Shown here in pieces: positions 1 through 12,594 of a DNA stretch of 64,000 bases (positions are counted from its first letter, which is position 1; every line of letters begins with the position of its first letter). The notes below the pieces were generated by a model, which had not been told where the DNA came from, ran no database searches, and saw only the letters and a program-made list of their open reading frames with translations. The stretch lies in NCBI GenBank assembly GCA_029721515.1, contig CM056569.1, forward strand, positions 13,643,507-13,707,506, given 5' to 3'. This stretch comes from Synanceia verrucosa. Its lineage: Eukaryota > Chordata > Actinopteri > Perciformes > Synanceiidae. The position numbers were made by a program, and so were the translations under genes.

Positions 1-1486
1 TCCATGCTCTCCTTCCACAGCACAGTAAACCAACCAACCTCACAGACACTCCTAGTCTGGTGTAATATCCACACACAGAGACACACGAGTGCACAAAAGC
101 TCAATGATGGTATGCATTTTGCAATACACTTAGGGCTGTTACAAGGCCAGCGTTCACAGCCCAAAACTATTCCTTCAAAACCCATAACTAATACATTTAT
201 GCAGCTATTGTTAAGCCACAGACTCACTGCTATGCTGCACTGCACAATAAACAGAAATTCAGCAGGGAACTGAGCTGATCAACAAAGAAGCATGATGGGA
301 AAAAAAACTCCAACAAACATCCTCCCCTTCTGTTGTATTGCGCATAACATAATAGCTCAAGGTCTCCAAGTACAACTGGCTAAAAACTGGCAAAGGGACG
401 TTAAGAATATAAAACATTTAGAAAACACAAACCGTTATTATCCTCGACTATGCTTACTTTTTAAATGGCTAGAAAATGGAAAATGTCACTCGATTGTGAG
501 GATGAGGGTTTTTTTTAAACAAACTGGATGACATCTGTCCACTCACACTAATTATACCCACAGCCTCAGTTTGAACTGTAAAAGCAGAGGCTGTGAAGAA
601 GAGAGAAATAAAGCATTACAATTATAATCTTGGCTGATTCACACGTTGGTCACACACTTGGCACAGTTTCCTTCTGAGGATTAACTGCTTTTTCTGTAGC
701 AGTGTGAATAAGGGCAGGTCGGGACAACAACAGAGCATGTCAGGACGACCTGCTTGGTGGTGAAACACACTTTCCCCTGTGTCTGAGTTGTTTATGAAGG
801 GGAGCGGTTTGATCTGGAGGAAGCCCAGTCTATGGAAGATGGTGCTCTCCTCCACTTTGTTCCTGTACTGTTGCTCAGCTCACATAAACACAGACGTGGT
901 GAAAAAAAAATACTAACATTGCTACTTTATCTATGTGCAAAAATACACACATCCTTGCACATTTGAGAGCGACGTGCAAAAATAACTAATATCATAACTC
1001 ATCTTAATAACTCCATGTACACTGATCTATGTGATCCATGTGCTTGGAACATTAAGCTGAGTCGCTAATTGAAGAGCTCTGCAACGACATGCTCAGTGAG
1101 AAATTCAGCATAACATTGTGAGGTTAGTTATTTAGAGGAAGGAAAGGTATGGAGGGAGAAAAGGATGACTCCAAACAAGTAGAGAAGAAGAGTGGGAGTT
1201 TGGGGAAGGGTGTAGTAGGAAGGGTGGAGGGAGGCAGATATTAAAGGAGAAAAGGTCAGAGGTGGAAACACAAGAGGAGACATGGGGAAAGTAAAAAGAG
1301 TAAAAAAAAAACTAGAAGAGAGATACAGCATGTGGGACAGTAGTAGCTGGGTCGGGGCCCAAGTATCCTCTTTGGCCCCATGCACACACACCAAGGGCTC
1401 CCATGGCCCTCACTTGTGCAACAGCTTTGATTTACGGGATATTTGATCTGCACAGCTTTCCCTCTCCTCCCAACTACTGATAGTCT
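1..1486. other. Non-coding stretch, no gene seen
   Basis: No open frame here has the composition, splice sites or motifs of a real exon. The sequence is ordinary AT-leaning vertebrate DNA. Positions about 1135-1320 are purine-rich on the plus strand (GGA, GAA and GAGG runs), which creates spurious open frames on the minus strand. Confidence 0.6.
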
Positions 1487-1544
1487 GCACACACACACAC
1501 ACACACACACGCACACACACACACGCACGCACACTCACACACAC
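1487..1544. repeat. CA dinucleotide microsatellite, interrupted
   Basis: About 58 bp of (CA)n broken by several CG-containing units (GCAC) and one TC. The interruptions suggest an old, partly stabilised array. Confidence 0.95.
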
Positions 1545-1560
1545 CTGCATCACTTTGCTG

Positions 1561-1683
1561 CTTGTTGGAAGCTGGCCTTTGCTGAAGTGAGTGGAGTCCT
1601 AATGAGGAGCCAATACCGTGCAGCAGCTATTAGAGATGTTAATGTAATTCATATATGATTAGCCACTTTATCTTAATTGAAGG
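1561..1683. promoter_or_regulatory. Possible conserved non-coding element
   Basis: An unbroken, non-repetitive stretch rich in TAAT-type cores, including CCTAATGAGG, TTAATGTAATTC, a GATTAGCC site and CTTAATTGAAG. Such a density of homeodomain-like cores next to a microsatellite resembles vertebrate conserved non-coding elements, but conservation cannot be judged from one genome. It could equally be chance AT-rich sequence. Confidence 0.2.
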
Positions 1684-3394
1684 AGCTGTATGAGGGGGGT
1701 AGAAAGAGAGGGAGAGTAGCAGAGAACCAAAGAGAGAAAGGAGGGCTGGGGTGGACAAGATGGATAGAGTAAGGAAAATGGAAAAAAGACAAAGAGACAG
1801 CGTATGACATCGCTAATGACTGGAGTGTGTGAGGGGGAGCATTTGATGAGATTGTATTTCTATTAAACTGTCACAGAAATCTCTCGTTTTCTGTTTGTGT
1901 GTGTGTCCTCCACAGAGGCTGACCCAAATGACTGGGATATTATTGGGGGAACGAGAGAGGGAGTCCTCTGTTGAATACTGATGAAGCTCTGCACAAAGCT
2001 GCCTCCTGGCCTCATTAACCTGCAGCAGACTGCCTTTGTTTTCCTCTGCAAATGCTCCGAACACTTCCTACATCCTGTCCGAAGGGACTTTGGAAGTCAT
2101 GTCGTGGTCAGAGGGGTGGAAACCTTCGATGAGCTCAGGGGTGACAGCGTGACTAACGCTGTGTTGTGTTGGGAAAGGAAAATCAGGGGAGGAGGTGCGG
2201 TCTATGCTTAGTATTAACTGTTGTCACAGGAACAAGGAGAAAAACAAGGAGGTTTTAAATGTTGAAAAGTGCCAGAATGATAAAGTCAGCTCTTTTTGGG
2301 ATGAAGGAGAAAGCAAAGTACAAGACAAAAACAAAAAATGGATCACACCGTCTCCCTCAGCACTTGCAACAACTATGAAGAAGAAGAAGAGGAGGAGGTG
2401 GAGACGAGGATAGAGCGAGAGTAAGTGGAGCGAAAGGATGAGAACAAGGTAAAGCAAAAGTAGGACGAGAGGTGTGTGCTCTTTCATATGCCTTGGCACA
2501 GCAGCACACTGTTTTGTTATTGACGTGTGCGCAGCGTTTCTATGTGTCCTTGTATGTGTGTGTTAGCACGGGAGAGTTCAATTTCATCTTTAATGGAAAC
2601 AGCAAATAGGAGAAGAAATAAAATGTGACGGAGAAAAGCAAATCCTCCCAGCAGAGGCCCAGTCAGAATGGATGATGAGGCCGACATGAAGTAAACATTG
2701 TGCAGTTCACAAAACAAGGTGGCTATGAGGATAGGGAGGCAGAGGTAGAAGATGTGGGGGAAACTGAGGTGAAGAGGGAGGAAGGAAAAGGAGGAATGAG
2801 GGGGAGTATCCAGAAAGAGAGGAGCATAGAGAGAGTGGTGACGGGATAGGGGATCAGTCATGGTGTGCCTCCTAGTCAGAGTAGTCACTTAGCCTGTGGA
2901 GGGGAGCGGCCGTGTAGTCAGAAATCATCAGGAGCAGGAACAGATTAGATACAGGCTATTGGTCCTGATGAGACCTCGTATAGATCAGTGATGGCTCAGT
3001 AGGGACAGAGGAACAGAGAGCAGGAGGCTGGCTGTGATCGTGGCAGAGAGTCCCTGCATGCATAAGGAAATGACAATATACTGTAAGAAGAAGCTGCTAG
3101 CAAGTCCAGTACTACAGAACAAATACTGTGGAAAAAATATCTGAGTACTATGTGGAATACACCGGTTAAAGCTACAGCTACTTAGTTTCATTATCCTTTT
3201 GCAAAGAAATATTTATACTGTTTTTATTTTTTATTTAATTTATGAATATTTCTACAGGTCACATCTACATAACAAACTAATTTTCAGCTAATAATTGTTT
3301 TTAATATTTCATTTGCAATTAAAATATATTTTTCTTCCTTTGTTTTTTAGTACAAAATAAATAAATATTTATTCTATTAATATTACTTATTCAT
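1684..3394. other. Purine-rich non-coding stretch
   Basis: Plus-strand GA-rich tracts occur at about 1690-1800, 2385-2460 (GAAGAAGAAGAGGAGGAGG type) and 2735-2840. They account for the long pyrimidine-biased, Leu/Ser/Phe-rich minus-strand frames. No exon-like segment was recognised. Confidence 0.55.
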
Positions 3395-3508
3395 TTATGT
3401 CTTTGCTGTTGTTGATTGTTTCTTTATTACTGTATTTCTCTCTGCTGCTGTGGCAGGTGAGTTTCCCCCAATGGGGGATAAATAAAAAAAACTATTCTAT
3501 TACATTAT
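3395..3508 (+). repeat. 3' tail of a fish SINE/LINE-type retroelement
   Basis: Reads TTGCTGTTGTTGATTG, then a CTGCTGCTGTGG patch, then GTTTCCCCCAATGGGGGATA and AATAAA. The hairpin-like CCCCAATGGGG followed by GATAAATAAA matches what I recall of the shared 3' tail of common teleost SINE and LINE families. Only the tail is seen, so this is a 5'-truncated copy. The family assignment is from memory of the tail motif and is not precise. Confidence 0.5.
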
Positions 3509-4437
3509 CAGAACACTGATTCATATTTCATCAGTGTTGCCTAGTTGATTTTCGTCAGCTGAGGTATGATCTGTCATGTCATTAGGGGAACTAAAAGAGG
3601 CAGAGGAACCTGACTTGACTATCTGTCTCATGCACTACTGTCAGGATATTGTGACAGTGTGAGCAGATAAGACAGAATTTGTTTTAGCACAAGTTAGCAG
3701 CTGCAGCTTTACACAAGTTGAATGTGATAGTATTTCACCATATGTGTAGAAGTTAATAGCCGCGCCTGTCTCTGTTAATCCTCTTGACAGCAGGATGAAA
3801 ACAGAGGGACAGTGAGAGGAGATAAAGGCAGAGGGGAGTGGAGGCTGGATGCCTCAGCCTGCCGCTCTGCCATGCAGGGACGTAACCACCCACCAGGCCA
3901 GTCAAGGCTGAGGCCTCGCATCGAGCCGAACGAGCAGACAGACACCCAGCTGAGTCGTCTGGTCTTTGGGGGATGGGACAGATGGACAGATACAAATGGG
4001 CCCACATGATCACATTCACACAAGCAGAACCTACAGCCATGCCTCATAATAGACTAGAAATATTCCCATGTGGTGTTTGAGTGTGGCGGGGTACTTTTGA
4101 TGAATGTTTTTTCACATTCTTTGATCATTTTTCTTCAATTCATTTAATGTCACTTTTTCCATGAAGAATGTAAATGTAATGTGTTGAAATGCAACTAATA
4201 TGAGAGTCTCGTCTCACCTCTGCAAGTAGGCTGGTGAAACTTTCTGGCAAAACAATAAAGGATGGAAATGTTGATTAATGTGCACCACCATGGACAAATT
4301 AATAATACAAATAACAATAATACAAATGCAAAAAGAGATATAAAAATATCTATTCATATGTCAAGCAATCACAAACGTACAAACACCCTTAGGGATTATA
4401 TAGGTGATGCACTAACGCACTAATGCTCCCCATTACC
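3509..4437. other. Non-coding stretch, no gene seen
   Basis: Unique-looking sequence with no recognised exon. Overlapping open frames around 3755-4045 lie on both strands, have no family motif and lack convincing splice signals. Confidence 0.5.
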
Positions 4438-4445
4438 ATCATCAA

Positions 4446-4795
4446 TAGGGATGTCTGATATTGGCTTTTTTGCTAATATTCAATATTGTCCAACTCTTTA
4501 TTTCCTATTCCAATATGAACCAATACTGATATTCCTATATGAGTTTATATACCAGAGTCAGGCACCAGAGGAGCTAGCTTGTTAGCCACGGCTAGCTATC
4601 CCCTTGTTGTAATATGGCATCAAGGACAAGCGGGCAAACATCGCATGCTGTGTTCAAGGAGGCTCAGAAATTCTGAAGCCTTCAGCATTTGAACATCAGT
4701 TAAAAAAAATCTGACACTGATTATTTCCCGATATAAAATTTCTACATTAATATTGTCCAATAACACAGGAGGGCCGATATTATCGGACATCTTTA
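4446..4795. mobile_element. hAT-type non-autonomous DNA transposon, 8-bp TSD intact
   Basis: The left end starts TAGGGATGTCTGATATTGGC. The right end, read on the minus strand, starts TAAAGATGTCCGATAATATC, giving imperfect terminal inverted repeats of about 20 bp. It is flanked by a perfect 8-bp direct duplication ATCATCAA at 4438-4445 and 4796-4803. An 8-bp duplication with TAGGG-type ends is diagnostic of the hAT superfamily. At 350 bp it is too short to encode a transposase. A short frame beginning ATG at 4614 stops after 20 codons and might be the relic of a transposase start. The middle contains GCTAGC/GTTAGC-type motifs. Superfamily is firm; family name is not known. Confidence 0.88.
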
Positions 4796-4940
4796 ATCAT
4801 CAAAACAACATATTATTATGTATGAAAATGCTGTTCATTTTTCCTGGTATGTTACAGAAATATAAAGAATCTATGCCAGGTACTGAAGCTGTTCTGGATG
4901 CTCTCGATGGCCAAATATCCTTCTACAACTCTTTATTTAG

Positions 4941-4963
4941 GTGTGTGTGTGTGTGTGTGTGTG
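4941..4963. repeat. Short GT microsatellite
   Basis: A pure (GT)n run of about 23 bp, followed by GCGTCTC. Confidence 0.9.
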
Positions 4964-5714
4964 CGTCTCAGAGGGAGTGATGCAGTGTCTGACCTGAGAT
5001 GTGGATCTTGTTTTTGAAGAGCAGGAGATGAGCCTGAATTTCTTATGGTTGCTCAGTATGAGGCAGCTGTCCGTCAGCTCCTGCTGGAGCCACATTCTCT
5101 ATTCAACACATCCTGCTTCTGTGGGGAAACAAGATGCAGGACAGAAATGTTGATGAGGCACATTGATGAGAACTTTTTTTTTTTTTTTCCTAATAAATAC
5201 CAGTGACTTCTACTGATGTCAGTGTTTTGACGCCTCAAAGTGCACGCACACAGGTTTGATTATTTCACTTCAGAGGGGTCAAAGTGTCTTTCAAAAGTTT
5301 GTTCCTGATTAACACCAAGGTGAGATGATGTTATGTTTATACAACAAATTCCTGGGTCACATCTTTCTTTCTATTAAAGAGCAAATTAGTAATTTCCCTC
5401 CCTGCATCCCTGCACAATTACTATGATCAGCAGCACAAAGTACGACAAGCATATTAATTTGCACTGTGTAGATAATATAAAATAGTGATGGAGGGCACCC
5501 TCTCTCACTGACTGAGAGATGTTTAGAAGACATTATGGTGACGATAGCAGACAATAATCAGTGTTATTTAACAAACCCTAAAGGTCCTCATATGCATGTG
5601 TGCATATTTCTATTAATCAGTGTGCTGCTTACAGCCTGTTTAACAGGGACTTCATATTTGCCCAGGACAGCAATCTGTTCATGGATGAGAGGAATCTGAG
5701 CCTGTCTTGGCCAA

Positions 5715-5837
5715 ATGTCCCTGGAGAGCCTCCAAGAGCTCCAGGCTCTCGCTGAGCTCCACCAGTGTCTGGGAGGGTGGCTCTGGCTGGTGCTGAACTA
5801 CCATGGAGTGGCTCGCCTGCATGAATCAGACAGCTAA
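5715..5837 (+). other. Small coding-looking segment, unrecognised
   Basis: A 40-codon frame runs from ATG at 5715 to TAA at 5835-5837. Its start reads MSLESLQELQALAELHQCLG and it then has a WLWL patch. The immediately upstream sequence, in the adjacent frame, reads SLFNRDFIFAQDSNLFMDER after an AG at a CTTACAG acceptor-like site near 5630. The leucine-rich periodicity and the adjoining open stretch look more protein-like than neighbouring DNA. No domain was identified, and the frame change would make it a relic. It may be a broken exon, a transposon fragment or chance. Confidence 0.2.
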
Positions 5838-7064
5838 GCCTTTTAAAATGACACAGTGACACTCTCTGTCACACTCTTCTGCGATCATTTTAGATATTTC
5901 CAGAAAGGCTTATACCAAGTTTTGTTTGAAAATACAAGCTTATGTTGGAATATTTTCAGTCCAAACAAACTGGATGGTGATCAGCATCTCTGTGATCACT
6001 GTCAGCTTCTCACCACAAGTTAACGATCGACTGATTAACACCAGATTAGAGATTACCTGACAGTGGAGATGCAGTACAGCAGCTGACAGGAAGACCTCAT
6101 CATCATCGCCTCTTCCTGACGAACACGGTTGGACTTTTCAGTGAGCATGGGAGAGAAAAATATCAACAAACAAAATATCAGAGTTGATGTTGAGAGTTGC
6201 TTCAACTTTATCATCATTTGCACTGTGTTTTACTGACAGGTATTTGTATTATTTTTATTCTTAAACACCTCTCTGTATACTGAATCACGGTTCAAAATGA
6301 TGATAAAAAGTGTTGACCTGAAGGAGGGATTTACTGCCTTGGTGTACTGAATGAGCTGTCATGTGTCGAGTGTAGGTCTGTGCACAAAAACCTGCTTTCT
6401 CAATGGGAAATTTGAATGTTGTGAACTAAAATCTAATTTACAATTTCTGAAATCCTTTCATCCAATCTGTCGTCACATTTTGAAAAAAATTAAATAATTA
6501 GCACAACATCTGTCTGTTGTGGACCATACCATGATTCATGTTGTTTTAGATACTATGCAGGTAATTAACACAAGCTTTTTAGTATCATTTACAAATGCTT
6601 ACACAAACCCTATGTCTATAATGTTAAATATAGTACAGAAGCTCTACTTGTGTAACAGCAGCAGCTCACAATCTATATTTAAAAACAGCTGATAAGCATT
6701 TTGGAGAGGTCACACAGCTGGTTTACTGTAAGTTGTGTAAAACAGATTGTCAGGCGTGGATAAGATGAGAGACAACATCAAGTTGAAGATCATAGACATT
6801 AGAGCACAACTGTGTATTTTCTACTGCATTTCTGTATTTTAATTTTTAATTTAATGCTCCTAATGCAGCTTTTACTGCAGCAGTACTGTCACTTTCTGTT
6901 TTTTCTACTGTCCACTCCATAAAGTGAACTTTTTGTGACGCCATCAACTCTTGTTGTACTGTATTTAGTTTTTGCATTGATATTTTTTCTTAGTCACTTA
7001 ATCATCTTTTGGTTCTTATTTCTGCTCTGTGTTTATATGTCTGTGTTTACATGTTTATATATCA
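5838..7064. other. Non-coding stretch, no gene seen
   Basis: AT-rich, no recognised exon, RNA gene or clear repeat boundary. Confidence 0.55.
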
Positions 7065-7248
7065 TGGCTAATTTAAATTGACCGTAGGTGTGAATGTGAG
7101 TGTGAGTGGGTGTCTGTCTTTATGTGTCCTGTGATGAACTGGAGACTTGTCCAGGGTGTACCCTGCCTTTCACCCTAAGACAGCTGGGATAGGCTCCAGC
7201 CCCCCCGTGACCCTATGAGGAAAAGCGGTAGATAATGGATGGATGGAT
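7065..7248 (+). mobile_element. V-SINE 3' portion, 5'-truncated
   Basis: Begins at TGGCTAATTTAAATTGACCG and continues through GATGAACTGGAGACTTGTCC, GACAGCTGGGATAGGCTCC and AGCGGTAGATAATGG to a (GGAT)n tail. It matches the 3' half of the full copy at 49287-49643 closely. The tRNA-like head and central conserved domain are absent, as expected for a 5'-truncated retrotransposed copy. No convincing target duplication was found. Confidence 0.85.
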
Positions 7249-10200
7249 TTAAGCAAAAATGTATTATTCGACTAATTACGTGATGTAGGTGTGCTACTTT
7301 GTTAAGAGTTTAGCAAAAACATCTTAAGTATAAGTAAACATTTCTTTAGAAAACTGCAAGAGTTTACATGTTGTGACTATTTCCAGTAACAACAAGACTT
7401 CATGTGTGCATCTACCGTGTGAGAGTTTGTTGATGGCCATTTAAATAACCAAGTATTGAACAAACCACCTCTGCTATCATGTATAACTGCATCAGTAGCA
7501 CAAAACACAACAAGGAGCAATATGATACAAACTTGATTTGTGCGATGGAAGAAATCAGATTAGTTTATCTGATGGAGGCGTCTTATGGACATGGGTGTGA
7601 AAGCCAAAGTGCTGAGACAGGCTGCTGGGTGTGCAGAACACACAGAGCACTGTTGACACTACAGACATTTACATAGCCATGTCTTCAACAGATCCATAAG
7701 GCAATAATGCATACTTTGACTGGGGGTGTACAGTATGTGTCTGCGTGGTTCCAGCTCAGTGTTTGCAGAGGCTGTGTGGCTGGACCTCAGGGTATAGATC
7801 CCACAGAGGTCACAAGGACAGCCTTCTTTGCTTTAGTCTCCCTTCTCCTTCTCTTTGCATTTAACTGCTCACCCACAGAGACATACAAACATTTGTAATG
7901 TCCTGGAAGTGAAGTTCAGAGCTCTATAACAGCTCAGCACAGCAGAGGCTGTCCAGGTGTGCTTACAGTAAGTGTGAATACTGGCAGAGCAAATACCATC
8001 TTGTTCTTTCTTCACACACCTCCTTCTTCGTTCGTGTTGACTGCTCGACTGCTTTCTGGCTCTGCATACAAACGCTGACTGTCTTTTTTCATTCAAACTT
8101 GTATCACTCCTCACCTCTTCAATCTAAGCCTGCACTGCAGGTGTTCAACACACGGCAGGAAATACTGAGCGTTCAACGGCACAACTGACGTTTCACAGTT
8201 TACAGCTCGTCTATTATCAATAATACACTTCTGTAAGTTGTTTGTGACGTGCTCTTGACATTATGTCATTCTGTATGTTTGTAGTATATGCATCTTCATG
8301 CAGCACCACCAGGGTTTATACCACATGCTTAACTCACAAAGCTGCTTTTATTACTTTAATTAAGTAAACATATTTTCAAAGAGAAGAAAAGGTTGATCCA
8401 GATCTAAATTAAACAACAACAGATTCATTTTCCTTCATTTATAATATCCAGCTGTGTCCCACTTTAGGGGTTAAAGGTACTCAAAAGCGACCCACAGTGC
8501 TGTGCCCTTCAGAGGACATGACACCCAGCTGAGCATGCTGGTCATCCCCTTGCATCAGAGAGACCAAAATTGTTCTGTTTAAACTTGTAACATCAAAATA
8601 TGAGCTATGCTATGAAAAACAGAGCTTGTAGGCCAGAACCATGCTAATCTGAAGTTTAAGAAGAGACCAAGTCCTCTGCTTTCCCTCTTTTCTCCTCTGT
8701 GAAAAATTAAAGGTACACTGCTGCCGTAACAACACTATCTTATGCTTAAAACCTTGATGATACGATAAATTTTCGCCCCACCTTCACATGAAACGCCCTC
8801 CCCACAAGGAAAGACAGGAAAAATAAAAGGATGGTGAGTAAATCTCGTCATTAAGGCTGCACTGTGCTCTACCTGTGTGTAGTGTACATGCACCAGTGGG
8901 TGTGAAGGAGGGAAGGAGTGCTTGTGGTCTCCTGGCCTCAAGCCTTCAGTCCTGCCTGCAGCAGGTCTCCAGTGTTGGCTTTCACCCTGTCATCCTGCTC
9001 TGAAGGACCTAAAGAGGATCAGGGTGAAAACAGAGACGAAACAAGTGGAAACAGACACAGATGAAAATAAATGCAGTGTTTGCTCTACTATACTGGAGCT
9101 CAAGCTGCCTTATAACAAACATATAAACATGTTTATTTTTATACATATTCCCTTAAAAGGATTTCATATCAAACGCATCTCACAGCAAAATATTGAAGCA
9201 GTGAAGGAGTCGGAATATATGCAGCACATGCCTCTTATTTCCTCCTGTGGACAGGGGAGGAATGAGAAGATAGAGGAGAGAGTAGCATGTAGAAGGGGAA
9301 ATAATAAGGTTTTTAGGTTGAGGGGATAAAGACATGTGGATGAATGGAAGGAAACACCAGCTGCTTGAGGTTGCAGAGGTCACTGAGTGAATATTTTGGA
9401 GGGGAACTGACAGAAGAGACTGCAGATGAGATTGCCTGATATCCAGCTTCATGAATTTTTCTGACCAGATTTACACACCCATTTTTATGTCAGCGTGATT
9501 TTGGTGTCTGGCACCTTTGATTTGATTCAAACCTTTATTTCTGAAAACTAGGCGTTCGCTCATTGGCTCGCTGAGAGACGGTCACAGAACGAACCTGTCA
9601 AACAAAGAAAAAACAGAACACGGAAGGAATGATAAGGAAAACATGAAAAGCAGAGCTGCTCTGGAGAGCAATGAAATGAAGAGAGAGAGAGAGAGGAAGC
9701 GTTTGGCTACTGGAAAAGGGATTACAGTGACTGATTGGTCAAATATGTGCTCTCCTCATACCAATAATGCTGACTAGAGTTGGCCATTACTCAATTTTTC
9801 TCCTGCATTGTTGTTATCATTCCCAAGCAAGCACATGTTGGAAATGGTTGTGTAAAAGCATTGCTATCACAAAACAAACAGCAGTTTCTCCCTCTGGATT
9901 CAATTCAAAGGGTCATAAAAGACCTGAAAGAACATTAACATGTCCCTGAGTGATTTTAGGAAAAACGGTACTGACAGTTATGAGATCATGCACATCACAA
10001 CATAAAAACTAGATGTTGTTTTATGAGTGTGGGTTTGTTTTTAACACCAGAGAAAAACTGAGTTTAGGTCTGGACAAAGTTGTCTTGATGTGTTAATCGC
10101 AGCTGTAACAAATATATTTGCATACTGAATGCTTTAGTGCAATGATACATTTTGATTTGCATGATGAAGACATTGTTGATTAAAAGACTGCTTTTTTCAT

Positions 10201-11486
10201 ATGTTCTGCTTCTATCCAACTAGATCCACACACTGTCGCTCCCTGAGGAAAAGTTCATAAACAAAGTCAATAATGTCTTCTGAGTCATTTTCTAACCACA
10301 GAGCCATTTAGAGAGTGAGATGGTGTGAAAGGGGTGATGCAGCTTCTGGCATGCTTCTGATAAACACATCCACACCCACGCTGATTGTACCCATCACTTG
10401 CCCCATTGACATTAATATTAACCTCAACAGGATCAATGTTTTCAGCCTTGAGGCAGGACTACTCCGAGTCTCTGCTTCCTTTTTCTCTACACAACTAAAC
10501 AAAGTCAAATTCAAACTACGGCTCCATTCCCTGAAAGCATCATTGATTTTTGTGACATAAAGATTCAGCGGCTTCGTTCTTCTAGAAGCCAATATTGTTC
10601 TACCGCGGCTCGCATGTCCAGAGCGCTGAGCGCCAAGCTGACTTAATACTTTGTGATGTGCGCTATACCTTGTCTCTTTAATGCAGGTTACAGTCAGACA
10701 ACATGCATAAAGCATGACTCACATGTCAGTCCTGATTCCCATCTAACGCTGCTTCCTGTGATCTATGAGGCCATCTCACAAGTATCACTGTGAGGGCTCA
10801 CTGTCTGTGTTTTGCATGTTTGCTTACAGGATGTTTTCAATGCAAATCCATGTATTGTGTGCATGGCTGTGTGTGTGTTCTGGGCTGTATGACAAGGACA
10901 AATGGTTATTCTTCCACCCTATCAGGCCGTACACAAGGTGTTGCCCTGTCTGCATGGGATTCTCAACGTGCCTCAGACCTTGGAACTGCAACAAAGCTAG
11001 GGCATCACACAGGGAAGATAGATGACTTTGTTCAGCACCAAAATATGAAATTCTTCCCTTTGTATATGTCTGCGTGTTTGTGTCTGAAAAAGAATAATAT
11101 TGGTACGACTCCCTCGTCTGAAGTAAATGTCAGAGCAGGATAAATAAATCTCTCCGCATGCCTTTATTGCCTATTGTTATTTTGCATTCCTTATGCAAAA
11201 CTCTCCTGCTGCGGGGGCTATGTGTATGATAATGTGCCAGCATGTCTGCTACCATATCTACTCTCCAAAACACAGCACATGTTGTATAAGCTTGTCTATG
11301 TGTGTGGCTGCTATCGTGTCTGTCTGCAAAACCTGGAAGCAAATTGTTTAATATTTTCCTCGACTGAAACGTTTCCTGGAGAAGAAACGGTCCACACTGA
11401 TGTTCACTTGCCTTTTCATTCTCTCCTCATCTTGACATCCACTGGATATTATGAAATGTCTCATTAAATCATGCCCCTTTTTTTTG
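7249..11486. other. Non-coding stretch, no gene seen
   Basis: Over 4 kb without a recognised exon. A GA run lies at 9680-9695. Open frames at about 8922-9329 and on both strands around 10308-10715 lack splice context and known motifs, so I treat them as chance. Confidence 0.5.
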
Positions 11487-11760
11487 GCAGAAAATCACAT
11501 CTAATTATCAGCTGAATTGGACTCATTGAAGATTTGCATGATTCCCTTTCAAATGCAAGGCCATGTGTCAAAGCTAATTAAGCTGTACAGTAAAGTGGAG
11601 GACACCTGGAAGGATTTACAGTAACTGCTTATCTTAGCTGTTCCAGAATCAATAGAAAGCACAGCTTATTATGGGTTATTTCTTAATGAACCTTGGCCCG
11701 TTGACAGATTTGTTCATATTAAGCTCAAGGTCACACATTAAAGTTAATATAGTGAAGCAA
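11487..11760. promoter_or_regulatory. Enhancer-like block of transcription-factor motifs
   Basis: A non-repetitive stretch that holds an ATTTGCAT octamer (POU class) at about 11532, a GCTAATTAAGC homeodomain core at about 11573-11583, and a TCAAGGTCA site at 11725-11733. The last is the ERR/SF-1 type nuclear-receptor half site. Several further TAAT cores and a GCTTATTATGGG lie between. The motifs are seen directly; that the block regulates a gene is inference. No target gene is evident. Confidence 0.3.
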
Positions 11761-12594
11761 CAAGTTGGATGGGAAAGTGCTGCTTTGGAAAATTTCTGTG
11801 TCCAAATATTCTAAAGTAATATGTCATGACAGGGGGAAATATAACTGCTGATAAGAATAGAAATGGAATTTAGAAACAGAAAATAGAGGAGTAGTAGAGG
11901 TAGGTAGTTCACAGTGACTGATTTATTCTGTTTCTGTTAATCATGAAACCATAAATAAAACAACACAGTTTTTTGTGTGCTTAGATCAGAAACCATGTGA
12001 GTCAATAAGCCAATCAGATTGTTTCCCTCCCTACATCACATACTATACTATATGGCATCAAATTTAAGCGTGATAAATTATAATTACTTGCACTCAAATT
12101 ATGCTATTTCCTATGTGCAGATATTAACTGTCACTTGCATAATATGTAGAGAGAGTATATAGAAACAAAAGACAATTTTAAATAAGATCATACCATGCAT
12201 GTCCCAGAGGAGGTTATGTCTATTCAAGTTCATGTTTTGGCATAGAGCTAATCAATAACTGAATTTAACTCCGGTAAGCAACCAGGATCATGTTCAATTA
12301 CTCATAAAATATATTTCATGAACAAGTGAGCAGCAGATCCTAACTCCCACATACAGTGGTCCATGAGTCTGTTTTCACACTGAAAGACTCTACCTGTTAT
12401 ATAAACGTACCTTTACTAGTGTGCTACTACCAAATGTGTCCAACAGTTTTCAAACTCAGAGAAAATCTCACTTTTATTAAAGGTAACGGACCATTTAATT
12501 TTGACGATGATATATGGACACCACACCACCGCTTCAGCTTCACAACATCATCAAAAGACGTTCAAACAGAAAACTACATCTTGTACCTGTAAAG
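11761..12594. other. Non-coding AT-rich stretch
   Basis: No exon, RNA gene or repeat boundary recognised. Confidence 0.5.

Noticed and set aside
1128..1534. Overlapping minus-strand frames of about 90 residues
   Set aside because: They come from plus-strand purine-rich tracts and the CA microsatellite; Leu/Ser/Phe and Cys-Val bias, no motif, no splice sites.
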